Part shown: one piece after another, positions 34,639 to 46,183 of the stretch
How the letters are laid out: the number at the start of each line of letters is the position of its first letter
How positions within the stretch are numbered: position 1 is the stretch's first letter
DNA from: Apostichopus japonicus
Taxonomy: Eukaryota; Echinodermata; Holothuroidea; Aspidochirotida; Stichopodidae
Reading direction: 5' to 3'
Length of the DNA stretch: 64,000 nt
NCBI RefSeq assembly: GCF_037975245.1
Contig: NC_092564.1
Coordinates: 4,307,484-4,371,483 of the forward strand
Position numbers and translations under genes: made by a program
The notes under the pieces: generated by a model
The model's database searches: none
Told to the model about the DNA's origin: nothing
The model's input: only the letters and a program-made list of their open reading frames with translations

Positions 34639-35340
34639 ATATCGATATATTGTAGAATTTACTTGGTCTGCTTATCCTGTAAGTACGTGTGTTGTAGGGT
34701 CCAGCCTAGTTATTCCCATATCAAAAGCATTATAGGGACCACATTTGCTCAGGCATGTTGTGTAAACGTCATATAAACGAAATGCACCCACTCAACAGAA
34801 ACGAACATGAAGAATCCGATTACGACAAACTTCCTTGTATCGAAAATGTTGAGCGATACTTAGAAAGTCATATTGATGTGCATGAATAACCACGTACGTT
34901 CACAATTACTTGCAAATTTCGTGAAAATACTATAAGAAATCCCAAAAGCGGATGAAAGATTGATGTTTGCATAACTGTATATTAAAAGCATAATGCGTAT
35001 GCACCTTTTTGTCAGACAATGATCAACGGTACCAAATATTAAAACGAATGGCTATTGTATAAAAATCTCTTATTCTGTTTATTATTTTTAATATCACATC
35101 ATTCACATTTAACGCAATGTCTCATTGGTGGTGTAAACCAATGCATAATTAGGTAAACTTAAAGAAACTAAGCAAATGCAAGTGTGTGTTAAAATGTTAT
35201 CTGACGCCTAAAGACATCTCTCTCTGCGTCATAGTTCAGATTCACTGCAAATCTAGCACCTGATATGACTACGATAATGTCAACGTCTGGTGCCGTTATT
35301 GGTAGCTTTACAATAGAATGCCATCGTAATTGTTACTTAT
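34639..35340. other. AT-rich linker, nothing recognised
   Basis: Between the Gypsy element and the repeated linker DNA. No exon, terminal repeat or coding frame that I can support. Confidence 0.5.
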
Positions 35341-35369
35341 TTTAGAAATTGATCTTACATAGGATTTAT

Positions 35370-36310
35370 TCACACACTAGATGATACTTGATGAATTCAA
35401 TATCATCTTATAGAAAAGGTTCCTTTCAATTTACTCTTTTAATTCTACATTTAAGAATATCACCAGCATCGAAAATTAAACAACACTGCAACAATGTGAC
35501 TTCTTGAAAGATTGACTTTAAGATGAAATGTCTAATAGCAGTACTGAAGGCAACTTCTTTTAAATAACACAGAACTCTTATCATAGAAGCAAAAAGTCTT
35601 GTAATAATTACTTACATTGAGCATAACAGTTTGACAAAACAAATTATGAGGGACCCTCACTCAACGATTCCCTCTCTTTTACCTCAGAGTTAGTTCCAAA
35701 GGTAGCGCAGCCGTTAAGTGTCCAATAAGGCAAAATATCCTCTCCTATTCCACCGAAGCTTTTGCGCAATATGAGGTCCAAATTATAATACGTTATTTAA
35801 ATAATGCATAAAACCAATGAAGAGGAACTCATAAAGTTCACGAAACTGTTCACCTTTCGACTCTTATTAGAACAACGTAATTCACTTCTGTGAGTATATA
35901 ATAACCGTCATATATAAGGTTAAGTAAATAAACTAAATAGAAGGCTTGAAGTAAACCCAAGACTATGTTCCACGCAGTTTCGAGTTCAACGTATATGAGC
36001 TTCTAGTTTCCGGGTATTGCATCAGGTATTGCAATACACTTAAGAAAAAGCACCAGCATTGAAAATTAAACAAACACTGCTACAATGTGACTTCCTGAAG
36101 GATTGACTTTAAGTTGAAATGTCTAATAGCATTCCGGAGGCAACTTCTTTTAAATAATACGCCACTCTTATCTTAGAAGCTAAGAAATATTGTAATAATT
36201 ACTTACATTTAGCATAAAAGCTTGACAAAACAAATTATGAGGAACTCTCACTCAACCTGAACGATTCTCTCTTTTTCTCTCACAGTTAGTTCCAAAGATA
36301 GTGCAAGTAT
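35370..36310. repeat. Local duplication in linker 1
   Basis: About 250 bases at 35460-35710 (ACCAGCATCGAAAATTAAAC...) recur at 36048-36305 and again in linker 2 at 54315-54570. Read on the minus strand, 35700-35780 gives SFGGIGEDILPYWTLNGC and the linker 2 copy IFGGIGGGIWSFWSLYGC, a shared frame I cannot identify. The third copy is truncated at that point. Confidence 0.65.
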
Positions 36311-37079
36311 AATACGTTAGATATGAATAACGCATAAAGACAATGAAGAGGCACTCATGTCCATAGATGATTATAGAAGTAATTTCGTCCCTTCACTGTA
36401 TCTTTGTTAGACCGACATATGTTTATGTATATATATAATACACATTGTGCAATACGTTATTCCCCGATTACGAAATAACTCATCCACGTAAAGACGTTTC
36501 ACTTGCGTAAAGGGGGGTTAGGATCACTAAATAAACTGTTTGATGCACATATGCATTGTTCATAAAAGTGCACCAGTAGCTATTCCTAATGATTTTTTCA
36601 CTTCGTGTTTAACTGAATTTACAACAAGCTTCTCATTTTAAGCAAGTTTTTTGCATCAATATGTTGACCACCATACACTACTAATATGCCTTACTTTAGG
36701 TCTCTGGCTACGTATACAACTGGTTATGTTGAGTAGTAGTTGAAATGAGTCAGCATTTACAAAGAAAAGGCAAACACAGAAATATTTAACTGAACCTTTC
36801 TTGAACTGCATTAGGTCTATCCTACTATTCTAGGTCTAAACGGTGGAACTGTGTGTTACCTTGCACTGGCATTACTGCACATACCAGGAGGGAGTTGCCG
36901 GTAACCTAGTGAAGGGAGGGGATCTATTTAAAGTAAATGCGAGGTTGATATACGTAGTTTACAACAACTGAAGAGAAAGCTATATGAAGGAGTTTAACTG
37001 TTGCACAATCCGGACTAAGCCATATTTTATTAAACGTTTTTTTGATACACATAGTCAATTTAATTAAGACGTCTATGTG

Positions 37080-37430
37080 ACAACAATCAGTTTGACAATG
37101 TGTATGACCGTGTCCGTGGAAGATGGTATTATGTCTCTACATTTTTAAGGGGTTTCACCCGCGTTGACAGATTGGAAGTTCACGTGAAACACATGTTCTT
37201 TTCTAATAGCGTGGAGTACAGCAACGAAACTTTGCACTGGTTCACATTACAATATTCTTCTTCAAGCACATTGGACTTACATAGGGACAAAGATTTAAGG
37301 TGTGAATTCGGCCCATTACTGTTTGCTTTGTTAGACAGACAGTTATGTTTATGGTCGTTTGTCGCAGTACACAGTGTGCAATACGTAAATCCCGATTGTA
37401 CGAAAATAACTCATTCACGTTAAGAACTTC
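37080..37430 (+). pseudogene. LINE reverse-transcriptase tail relic
   Basis: The frame RWYYVSTFLRGFTRVDRLEV, then ETLHWFTLQYSSSSTLDLHR, matches in order and spacing the C-terminal RT region of CR1/L2/jockey-type LINEs (the leucine-histidine-tryptophan 'LRDLHWLPV' area and the following tyrosine/arginine-rich part), badly worn. The longer copy in linker 2 (52525-53580) supports this reading. Confidence 0.4.
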
Positions 37431-39648
37431 AATGTTGACGTATATGTGGCAACAATTAGTTTTTGCAAATTCTACTTAGCAAGCAATGTAGAAAACTTGT
37501 TAATATTATGGGTGGTTTCATTTGGAAAGGTCTAAAAGTTATGCCTTCAGATGTTTTCAGGTATACATCCGATTGTGTCACACTCAATAAGACGTGATGC
37601 AGCCTGACGGACAATCAACAGGAAGGTCACTGTGGCACTGACAACATCAAATCATGCATGAGTGTCCATTTTCTGCAGTACCTTCAAAGTCAATTCAGGC
37701 TGCTTAGACCGTTATGTAGTTTAAGAAATAGCTTAAATGCTATTGTGCTACCTTTCAACTCAGGTTGCCTAGACCATTATATAGTTAAAGAAATAGCCTA
37801 AATGCTATTGTGCTACCTTTGATTTCAGGTTTCCTTTGTTTATCAATTGGAAAATAAAGGACATAAATTGGACTAAATGTCACTGACTTTGGGTTCAAGC
37901 TCTTTACAACAGTTTGGATGGCTCCATAGTAATTTCAACTAACAAATGACATGTGCAATCTACTTCAGTGTAATATACTTTTACAAATATAGACACGGGG
38001 GAATGTGGATGTCACATGTTGTTTGTGCATTCTACTTTTCGTATACTTTTATGGACCAGTTTAGGTATATGGATGTTTTTTAATTCACCTTAACCTTGGC
38101 TAAGTGAACCCGAGGTGCTACGCGTACTCTCAATTCTACATCACAGAAAAAACTTAGGCTGAGGATCATAATCATCATGGAGTTACACCAGTAGTGCAGC
38201 CTTTGACTTTACAGCCATCAATAAATTAATATATGAATATGATTAGTTCTTCTTTGATTTTCAAATGGCTTTCTTTAAAAACTCAAAACACGGGATTTAA
38301 TAGTATTCTGCAACTATCTGTTTTATGGGGAAATACGGTATTAACAGTAGCAAACACATAATAACTATATATATTTTTTCTTTCGGCTAGAGCTATTTAT
38401 ATGTAATCCGCTGATGTCGGAATTTCGAATTTACAGTTAAAGTTGATATACCATTCAAAAAATGCAACGCTACTTTTACAAACATACTGCATTGCCCTCC
38501 GCGTAGTGCTTCTCTCATGTTTAAGAGTGCATGTAGTAAGTATACAGTACAAAGTACAACTATTTTATTGTGTGATTGTGATTGCACTTATTGGTTCAAT
38601 TTACTGCCTTTTATGATTATCAATTCTGTGGAAAGGAGTAAACATCATATGATCTTATGAGACGTTATTTATGGGTAAGGATGTTTCCATCGTGGCGATA
38701 TATGTCAATATGACGTTCCGTTTATCTGGTTTCTCAATAACAGTATGATGTCATACGCTCGTCTGATCCTAGGTAAAATTCACTAAACTGTTTACCTTTC
38801 GACTCTTGTTAGAACAACTTAACTTACTTCTGTGGGTATGCACTAACCGAATTCTTGAAATAAACCCAAGACAATGTTCCACGCAGTTTCGCGTTCGACG
38901 TATATGAGCTTCTAGTTTCCGGGTATTGCACCAGGTATTGCAGTAGAAAGTATGGTTTCACCAGTCACCATTTTAGGAGCCGTAAAAGGAAGGCCTGTTT
39001 ATTATTCCTGGTATTCCAATAAATCCAAATCATTTCTAACAATAATTCAACTGAAAATAAAATTTAAAAAATACCTGCTAGCAAACTTCGTGTCCACAAA
39101 AGAGCCTTTGTAAGAGAATTCAATTTATTAAATCAATCGTAGCAGTCAAACCTAAAAGAGGTAAGGATACACATAAGAATGGGAACAACAATATTGTCAA
39201 AAAATAATATGAGATGATCTGGATCCATTCAATAAAACAATATGATCTCATTAAAATTGTCCTGCAGTCATACATTTTCTACTGTTCCTTACTCGTTTGG
39301 TCATCCTTCCTAGTTTATTCTACCCAATTTTGTTGACGGCTTTTACTTTTCTTTTTTGTTATTTACGATTTCAAAATCTGTCAATATGATGTCAACTGAG
39401 CACATAAATAATTTCATTTGCTATCATTCTTTTTTACATTTGGGATTTCACTTCTGATTTAAGCTGTTAAATATCATTTATAGGTTACTACGTTTGTCCT
39501 TCTCATTCCTGTTCTGCTATTATTTCGTGTTGTCATACTAGGTTTATATTTTCATTCCCGCATTTGTACTATGTCTTTCCTAATGGTGCATGGAACACCC
39601 GGTATTCATAAAAAATACATCGAGGAGGAATAACGTATAGATGTATAT
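37430..39648. repeat. Linker 1 segment duplicated in linker 2
   Basis: Matches 54840-56870 with small indels, e.g. CAAGACAATGTTCCACGCAG at 38870 and 56118, and the end that leads straight into the plus-strand EGF relic. A further copy of the 38880-38940 piece occurs at 35960-36025. No gene seen. A frame MFHAVSRSTYMSF is present in all copies but carries a stop in linker 1. Confidence 0.65.
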
Positions 39649-39950
39649 GTGGAAGCCTGATAGCTAGATAATAACTACATATTCAATACATTTTTCTGAG
39701 GCTACATTTCATAGACATGTGACTATAAATGTTATGAATTGCAGCCAATTTAAAGTGTCCTTTCTGTTAATCAGTTTGTTTAGCTGCAATGATAGCATCT
39801 ACATTTACAATACTATTTGACTAAGTTTACTACACAGTCAGTCTATAAGAAAATCGGTCGTATAACATAATTTGATTTTGTTTGAATAATATATAAATTT
39901 AGATGAAACGGCTTTCTCTCTCTCACTGAATTGTTTCCTCTTTCAAAAAG

Positions 39951-41244
39951 AGTGTCCGACAAGGAAGTTCGGTGCGGGCTGTTCTGAAACCTGTCTCTGT
40001 CAGAACAAGGGCATTTGAGACTCTCTGACAGGATATTGTGATGCAGACAATGTACAAGGGGCAAGTATTGCGATGAGGGTGAGTTGATCTCTTTAATATT
40101 AAATTATCATTGGCTTGAAAATCATGGCTCTGCTATTGCACTTGCATTACTCGCGCGTATTTGAGGTTAACGGGCTGAACTCGGGCAAAAATGGCCATAT
40201 CCTCCTGAGTGGTGCTGCTCGATTGGTTATTGGTTGATTAATATTTTGAAATATTTCAAGATACGTTCTCAAGTGTTTGCTGTGAAGAGTAGTGCTGCAT
40301 ACGTGAACCAATTAGCGTGGATTACGCTAATGTGAAACTGCCATTAACTTACGTTAACAAGTTAATGTTACATTACTTTCGAGTTATATCGAAGCAGTAC
40401 GGTCACATTACATCGTACTTTGAACACAACTAACTAAAGATCGATGCACAAATGTGATAGACATTGATCAACTTATGTGGTTATCTTTATTATTCTGAGT
40501 TTGAGTGTGATTTAGATTAAATACTACCACACAAGAACTTCAAACAATTCTATAGTACTCAATAACACATAATTGCAGTAGAAATGCAGAATTTCTAGTT
40601 AAGTGGATGAAATAACATATAATAGAAACTCCATTCTTATGGGGTATAGTTGTTAGGTGGTCAGCTCATTGTGCACAATGATGTGGAGTGGATGATAGTG
40701 CTTTGATAATAGATTCAACAGTTTATCAACCCTACCAAGTGCTACTTCCAATAATACCACAACTGATCGAACTGAAATACCTCACAGAGTTTCGAGTGAA
40801 TGATAATGAGAGAGCTTGATTCAAATGAGTCCATTTAATTCATTCCTCAGCATTCCTCGTTTACAAATGTTTCAGTCAAAGCCAAATAGATTAAATTGTG
40901 GTGTGTATCTCATTTTTGAAAGGAAACTTAGCTAGTCAAGCTAATTACTCATATAGTCCTGGGATGTGTTTGCCATTTTTAGATTTGAAATAAAGAATTA
41001 TCCAATTGTAACTTGATAGAAAGCTACAATAAAGGATCAAATATTCAGCAAGACATATGATGCACAAAATATTTGATGGTTTTATTAAATGATTACTTGT
41101 GTACAATGTCATTATTTGCAATTGCTTGATATTTTAATGCCCCTTGTCAGCATGTCCACCTGGTTATTATCGCGATGAGTGTGCCTCCGAATGCGCTACT
41201 TGTGCTGATATATAATGGGGAATGCATCTGCCCGGACGGTTTTG
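39951..41244 (+). pseudogene. Plus-strand EGF receptor relic, copy B
   Basis: Exon 39951-40078 is 128 bases (one base short of the intact 129) and has an in-frame TGA after AACAAGGGCATT; its donor GTGAGT survives. The second exon starts after TTGTCAG at 41151 (CATGTCCACCTGGTTATTAT), has lost 15 bases in the CNCDNG part, carries a TAA near ATATAATGG, and is cut off at about 41244 where sequence jumps to the equivalent of A's 9586. No transmembrane exon follows. Confidence 0.8.
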
Positions 41245-42333
41245 AGATTTGAGAGTGCCATTTATGTATTTTTGCCCTTCCATTAAATGCTTTCACGATA
41301 GTTCATGTTATAAACAATATGAGATAAGATTGTAGTTACTTCATTCGTATACATTTCATACAGTGTATGTTCCACCAAATCGGCATACATGCAGAACTGC
41401 AGATGTGTTAGTGTTAAATTAAGCATTTAATTTTTGCTTTGTTTATTTTTCCATATGTTAATACTAACTCAATTCTGACATATACACCTCAAGTTAACTT
41501 AAACGAAATTGATACTCATAAATTGAAATTGTCTGAATTTGCTATAAACATCTCAAATGTTAACCAAAGAGGAAATGAAATGCTGATACTTATAATATCA
41601 AATCAGGTTCAAGTAAATATATTACCACTGAATGACAGATTCTGTTTTCTCTAATCCGACAAGTCAAACTGTGTGAAACCCCGTAAACGGTACACATACA
41701 GCGATGATAGCATTTCAAAAGTAGTAGATTACCTCCTTTGCGTATGGATCATGTTCCGATCATGTCATGCAGCCTAAACTATAAAACTGAACTTAAGCCA
41801 TATCGTAAGAATCAAGTTCAATTTCAAAGCATTCCCATTGCGAGTGTTCCTATTATTCCTATCATGCAATGGAATAACTACAAGAGAACATATGGGATCG
41901 TACAGCCCCATCTCCACAGACCACCAGGACTTACAGAAAGTATACCTGACGCTGTGTGTTGTGGAAGAAGTAGCGTGGGTGCAGATGTTAAAAGGTGAAG
42001 TTGTCATCGCATATAGAGTGCAGTGTCGTATCCTCTGAAACCCCGAAATGTGTACGAGGTACAGATATGAGTCTAATTTTCGAATTCTGTTCCGAAATTT
42101 GACAACGAGAGTCATTAAAAACACCTGCATCTCTACAGTTTAGGTGAAAATTCCCCCCAAAAGGTAATAATTACCAAGAACATACTTTTTGAATTATTTT
42201 ATATCTTGACAGCAAGACTAAAAATTTTGACAAGAAAAACAAACTCAAAAATTGAGAAATTTGGATATTTCAAGATCAACAGTTGATGTTTCTAGACAAA
42301 ATGTCTAGGAAATAGATACGCATCGTCGAATGT

Positions 42334-42537
42334 TTGGTCACTTTGGGGATTCTGGTCAAATTAGGGTATGATCATCATCGAACGGGATTAAACAATCCCT
42401 ATGGAAAACTTCAGTATTATACATATCATCATATGTATTGTATTGTAAACAGATCACAGAAGACACACACGGACAGTCCAGAGGAAAACTCACCTATGAC
42501 AGATGATTGGAGAAATTTGCATTCGACTCCTATTTGA
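42334..42537 (+). other. Copy B of the YxxM open frame
   Basis: Frame KLGYDHHRTGLNNPYGKLQY and YHHMYCIV, ending HSTPI with TGA. About 60 bases present in copies A and C (GCTTTCGTC to TTCTAC) are deleted just upstream, which would remove any acceptor there. Yet the frame itself remains open. Confidence 0.3.
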
Positions 42538-42811
42538 AACGTTTTGCAGCAACGTTTTGAAGCAACGAGGTCCTAGGTCATAGAAGCGCACATTAAAACA
42601 CTGTTTAAGTGTTTTAAAGTGTAATTAAACCATTCAACTGCGATAAATCTCAGTATGACAACACTACCATCGTCATTATAGTATTACCTTCACATCCCTT
42701 TTTTCAAGTTGGAACTTATCCAGTCCAAGTTTAAAACAATAACGTGAATATAATGTTACGCGTAACGGGATGTACAAGAAGTATACACGGTATAAACGGG
42801 TTACTCTCCGT

Positions 42812-43235
42812 TTATTTGATTCCGTATTGTGTCCGCTTCCAACCACCACCTTTCCCTATATGCCCTCTTATCTTACAATTGGCACATGCAAAGCAGATAC
42901 CAACGATAGGGAAGAGACCGTAAAAGTATGCATAACATACAAAGGCTAGTGGACTAATTGCATGACAAGAGTTGCCATGGATACATAGCAGTAGATACAA
43001 CCTGTAACAATAAAGTAAACCAAAACATTTTCGCTGCAAGTGTGCAACTATAACATCACAGATGTTTGCGTCCAATTCACTGTAGGTACGATCTGTGACA
43101 ATTTCAATTATCATTAGTATCTCGGGAACGCCATCCGAAAGTTGGATGCAATATTCAACAGGATTTTAATAGTGTGTTCGTCTTTCATCGGTCAAAAATA
43201 CACTCTGTACTACGGTTCTATCGTTTTCAGATATA
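42812..43235 (-). pseudogene. Unrecognised conserved reading frame, copy B
   Basis: Carries VEYCIQLSDGVPEILMII, VTDRTYSELDANICDVIV and AHLQRKCFGLLYCYRLYLLL, then a hydrophobic segment GLFPIVGICFAC and a basic tail. Here the two parts that are out of phase in copy A are in one frame. A stop lies upstream near 43165. Function unknown. Confidence 0.35.
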
Positions 43236-44326
43236 TGAATGAGGGAAAATAAAGACAATAAAACGAAAGAGTAAATGTAAAAAAAATAGAGGATCTTTTA
43301 TAATTCCACTCCCACGTCCATTCCTTTGTGCTCGCGCGAATCCATACTATCAATGTGCGACCCTGGTCATATGAAATTACAGTTTTGTCACAATTTTGAA
43401 TTTCATGCACAACTTCAAATATTCATAAATTAAACTTTGGGTCACCGATTATGCGTGGGGTGGGGAGGGACATATTCACCAGCTTAAATTTTCGTGTGAT
43501 ATGCACTTTCAACAGGTGCATTTGCACACCACCATACCCGCCCCTCCATTTTATAATTTCTGGTGCTGACAGTGGTTCATTCGCTTGTCATTTGTTTAGT
43601 ATGATCCCACCAGTTTAGACCTAGTGTTGGTTGCATACAACTATGCATGGAACTGCTACTTATCTAAGTAGCGGTGCCCTATCATGTTCGGAAACAGCAT
43701 TGGTATGGGTTGCGAGATTACTTTGTTGCTTGTTAATAGCGCACATGGTTACGTAGTGACGTTTTCACATTTGAAAAGTATTGCGGTCCGGTTTCGTTAT
43801 ATGAACTGTTGCGTAAATTAGTTAAGGAGTGGTTAAAATACTCTTCACATTACTTGATAATTACAGTGTAGACAGCAATAACAAAAACAAAGTTACTAAG
43901 GATACTTTATTAACATAGAGGATTTAAAGCTGCATTTTTTATGCAATATAAAATTACTCTTATACAATATTTGAATATCTGAATAAAACAATCCATACTT
44001 TTATATTTATTATAGGAACATGATTCCCTGTTATAAACCCATGTGTAATGGTTTAACCCTACATTTATTGAACATGTATATCTTGATATCTTTTACCTTT
44101 CAGACTGCATTCAAATGACAGGCGAAAACACTTTAAATCTGGATAACCCAATTTTTCCATGCAATATGTCATTGTGCACCTATCCATCATATGAATGCAC
44201 GTCACTGAATGCAGAGAAATAAAAACATACTAGATCGTTAACCATTGAAAAGGATTAAAACATTTACTTGTACACAAATGAACAATTTTCCCTTGGATGT
44301 AGACAGAATCAGTAGCATATCGAGTC

Positions 44327-45423
44327 GTGGCTTATCCATTGGTTGGCTAATTTATTTACAAGGATGGTCCCGACAATTCAAGCTACAGAAATATTATTCA
44401 GAGGAATCAAAGATTACAGTGTGAGTCCCCCAGTGAGGTCCTCTATCTGCGTTACTTTTTACAATATACACAGATGATGCACGTTCTTCTATAGCGTGTA
44501 ATGTAATTAAGTACGCTGATGATACAGCTATATTCCGTAACATTTCAAAGCGGACACACCTTGAAAATCAAAATGACTATAAATCATGTATTGATAATAT
44601 GGTCAATTTGTGTGAGCAGAAGAACCTCTTACTTAATCCTAAGAAATCTAATGAAATCATTTTTGAGAACATTAACATTAAACATCAAGGTCTCATTCAG
44701 ACCAGGGATCAGAAAACTTATGTTCAAGGCTCCATTGTTGAGGGGGTATCTCATACTATGTACTTAGGAGTTGATATTGACGCCAAGTTTACCTTCACGG
44801 ACCATATATCTAGAATTATGTCTAAGGTGTATTATATTGTATCAACTTTGGCATACATTACAACCTATTTTCATTATAATGTAAGAGATAAGGTTTTCAA
44901 CTCATCAGTTCTGCCAGTGATTGTGTATGCAGTTCCTCTCTGGTATTATCTTCTACTTGAAAAGGACAAGAAAAGAACCCCTAGTTTCTTGAAATACTGC
45001 TCAAATATATTTAATCTCGACTATAAAAGCCTGGTTGGTAAAGTCGACACTGCTGCTAAAAATGAATTCATAAGACTAGCTAAGAATACACATAGTTCTA
45101 GGGATCACCCACTTAACTCCGAGTTAATCTCTCCGTGCAATAGAACCAACCAGTACAATCTACGAAATCCTACTATCTTGCCAACTTTTAGAATTATGCT
45201 TCTTAAGAACTCGTTTATCTACAGAGCAGCCATTTATATTCAAAATGGGTTCTAAGAATCTCTGTTATAATCCTTTTAATCTTTCAAACTTCTTATCTTC
45301 CATCTTATTACTTATTTGTTCATGTTTTCATGATTGTACATTTTTACGTCTTTTATGTATCATTATTATGTGTCCTATTTATAAATTTGTTAATTTATAC
45401 TGGAATAAAGAAATTGAGAATTG
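44327..45423 (+). mobile_element. 5'-truncated LINE fragment
   Basis: Interrupts a site that is continuous in units A and C (CATATCGAGTC|ACTCTGG at about 12870 and 61455). The insert carries the C-terminal half of a non-LTR reverse transcriptase and ends TGGAATAAAGAAATTGAGAATTG, with a polyadenylation-like AATAAA near 45404. Only GTC is duplicated at the edges. Because A and C lack it, the insertion is private to unit B. Confidence 0.8.
44425..45255 (+). pseudogene. LINE reverse transcriptase, C-terminal part
   Basis: The decayed GVPQ.GPLSALLFTIYTDD block (with a TGA) is followed by the catalytic KYADDTAIF at about 44508-44534, LCEQKNLLLNPKKSNEIIF, YLGVDIDAKFTFTDHI, and SSVLPVIVYAVPLWYYLL, with stop at 45253-45255. 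Motif order is that of non-LTR RT domains 4 to 7 and the thumb. The 3' 218 codons are open. No endonuclease remains. Confidence 0.8.
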
Positions 45424-46037
45424 TCACTCTGGCGGCATTGACTGATGATGGCTTCATCGATTAGTGCCAAGGCATCTACAGAGGTCATGATCATAGGACT
45501 AGATGGTGCAGTCTATTGGCATTTGATGTACCTAAAAAAGCAGGAAATACCTCAGTATTTACGAGTAAAAATGTGGTTTGCAACAACGGCAAGTTTGATT
45601 AAGATAATCATGTAATGCAGAAACGCTCATATTCTACAGCGGAAATGGCTTTTGTTGTGTTATTTACTAACGTTCTGATGACATTTTGATGGACTTTTCT
45701 TCTCGCGTTATCGTTTCTTTATCAGTGGAATACATTACCAACGAAATGTGACTAATTCACTAATTTAAAGATAGGAAGATGACTCCTGAACTGGTATTAT
45801 CAAACCATGATTAACAATGTCACGTAATCCACTCAGGCATGGCGAGAGGATGGGTAGGGCTAATGGTGGTAAAGCCACTTGGCCCTGGACAATTTGGAGA
45901 AGCTCTACACAAAAAGATTAGTTCATGCTTATTGTTATGATATACTCAGAGAGCTGCATTGTGAATATTATAACAATGTTCAACCACTTACCAAAGTGAT
46001 ACAGTATGGACATTACGTCCGACAGCTGAGAACTTAC

Positions 46038-46183
46038 CTTGCATTAGAAAGTATAAAATCTGGAAAACTGCATTCGTCTAATAACTTCAATGTATATTAT
46101 ACATGTTACCAGCAAGATCATGACAGGAAGGAGAACTGCTATCAAGGTCATCCAATGAAAATCACCACTATCTGCCGTGTCCC
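46038..46183 (-). CDS. Copy B exon 6: membrane helix, tail and stop
   Basis: Acceptor CTTTTCAAG, phase-1 entry. [33 protein letters not shown], tail [15 protein letters not shown] at 46046-46044, then TGCAAG and a consensus donor GTAAGTT as in A and C. Coding part 46044-46183. Confidence 0.8.
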
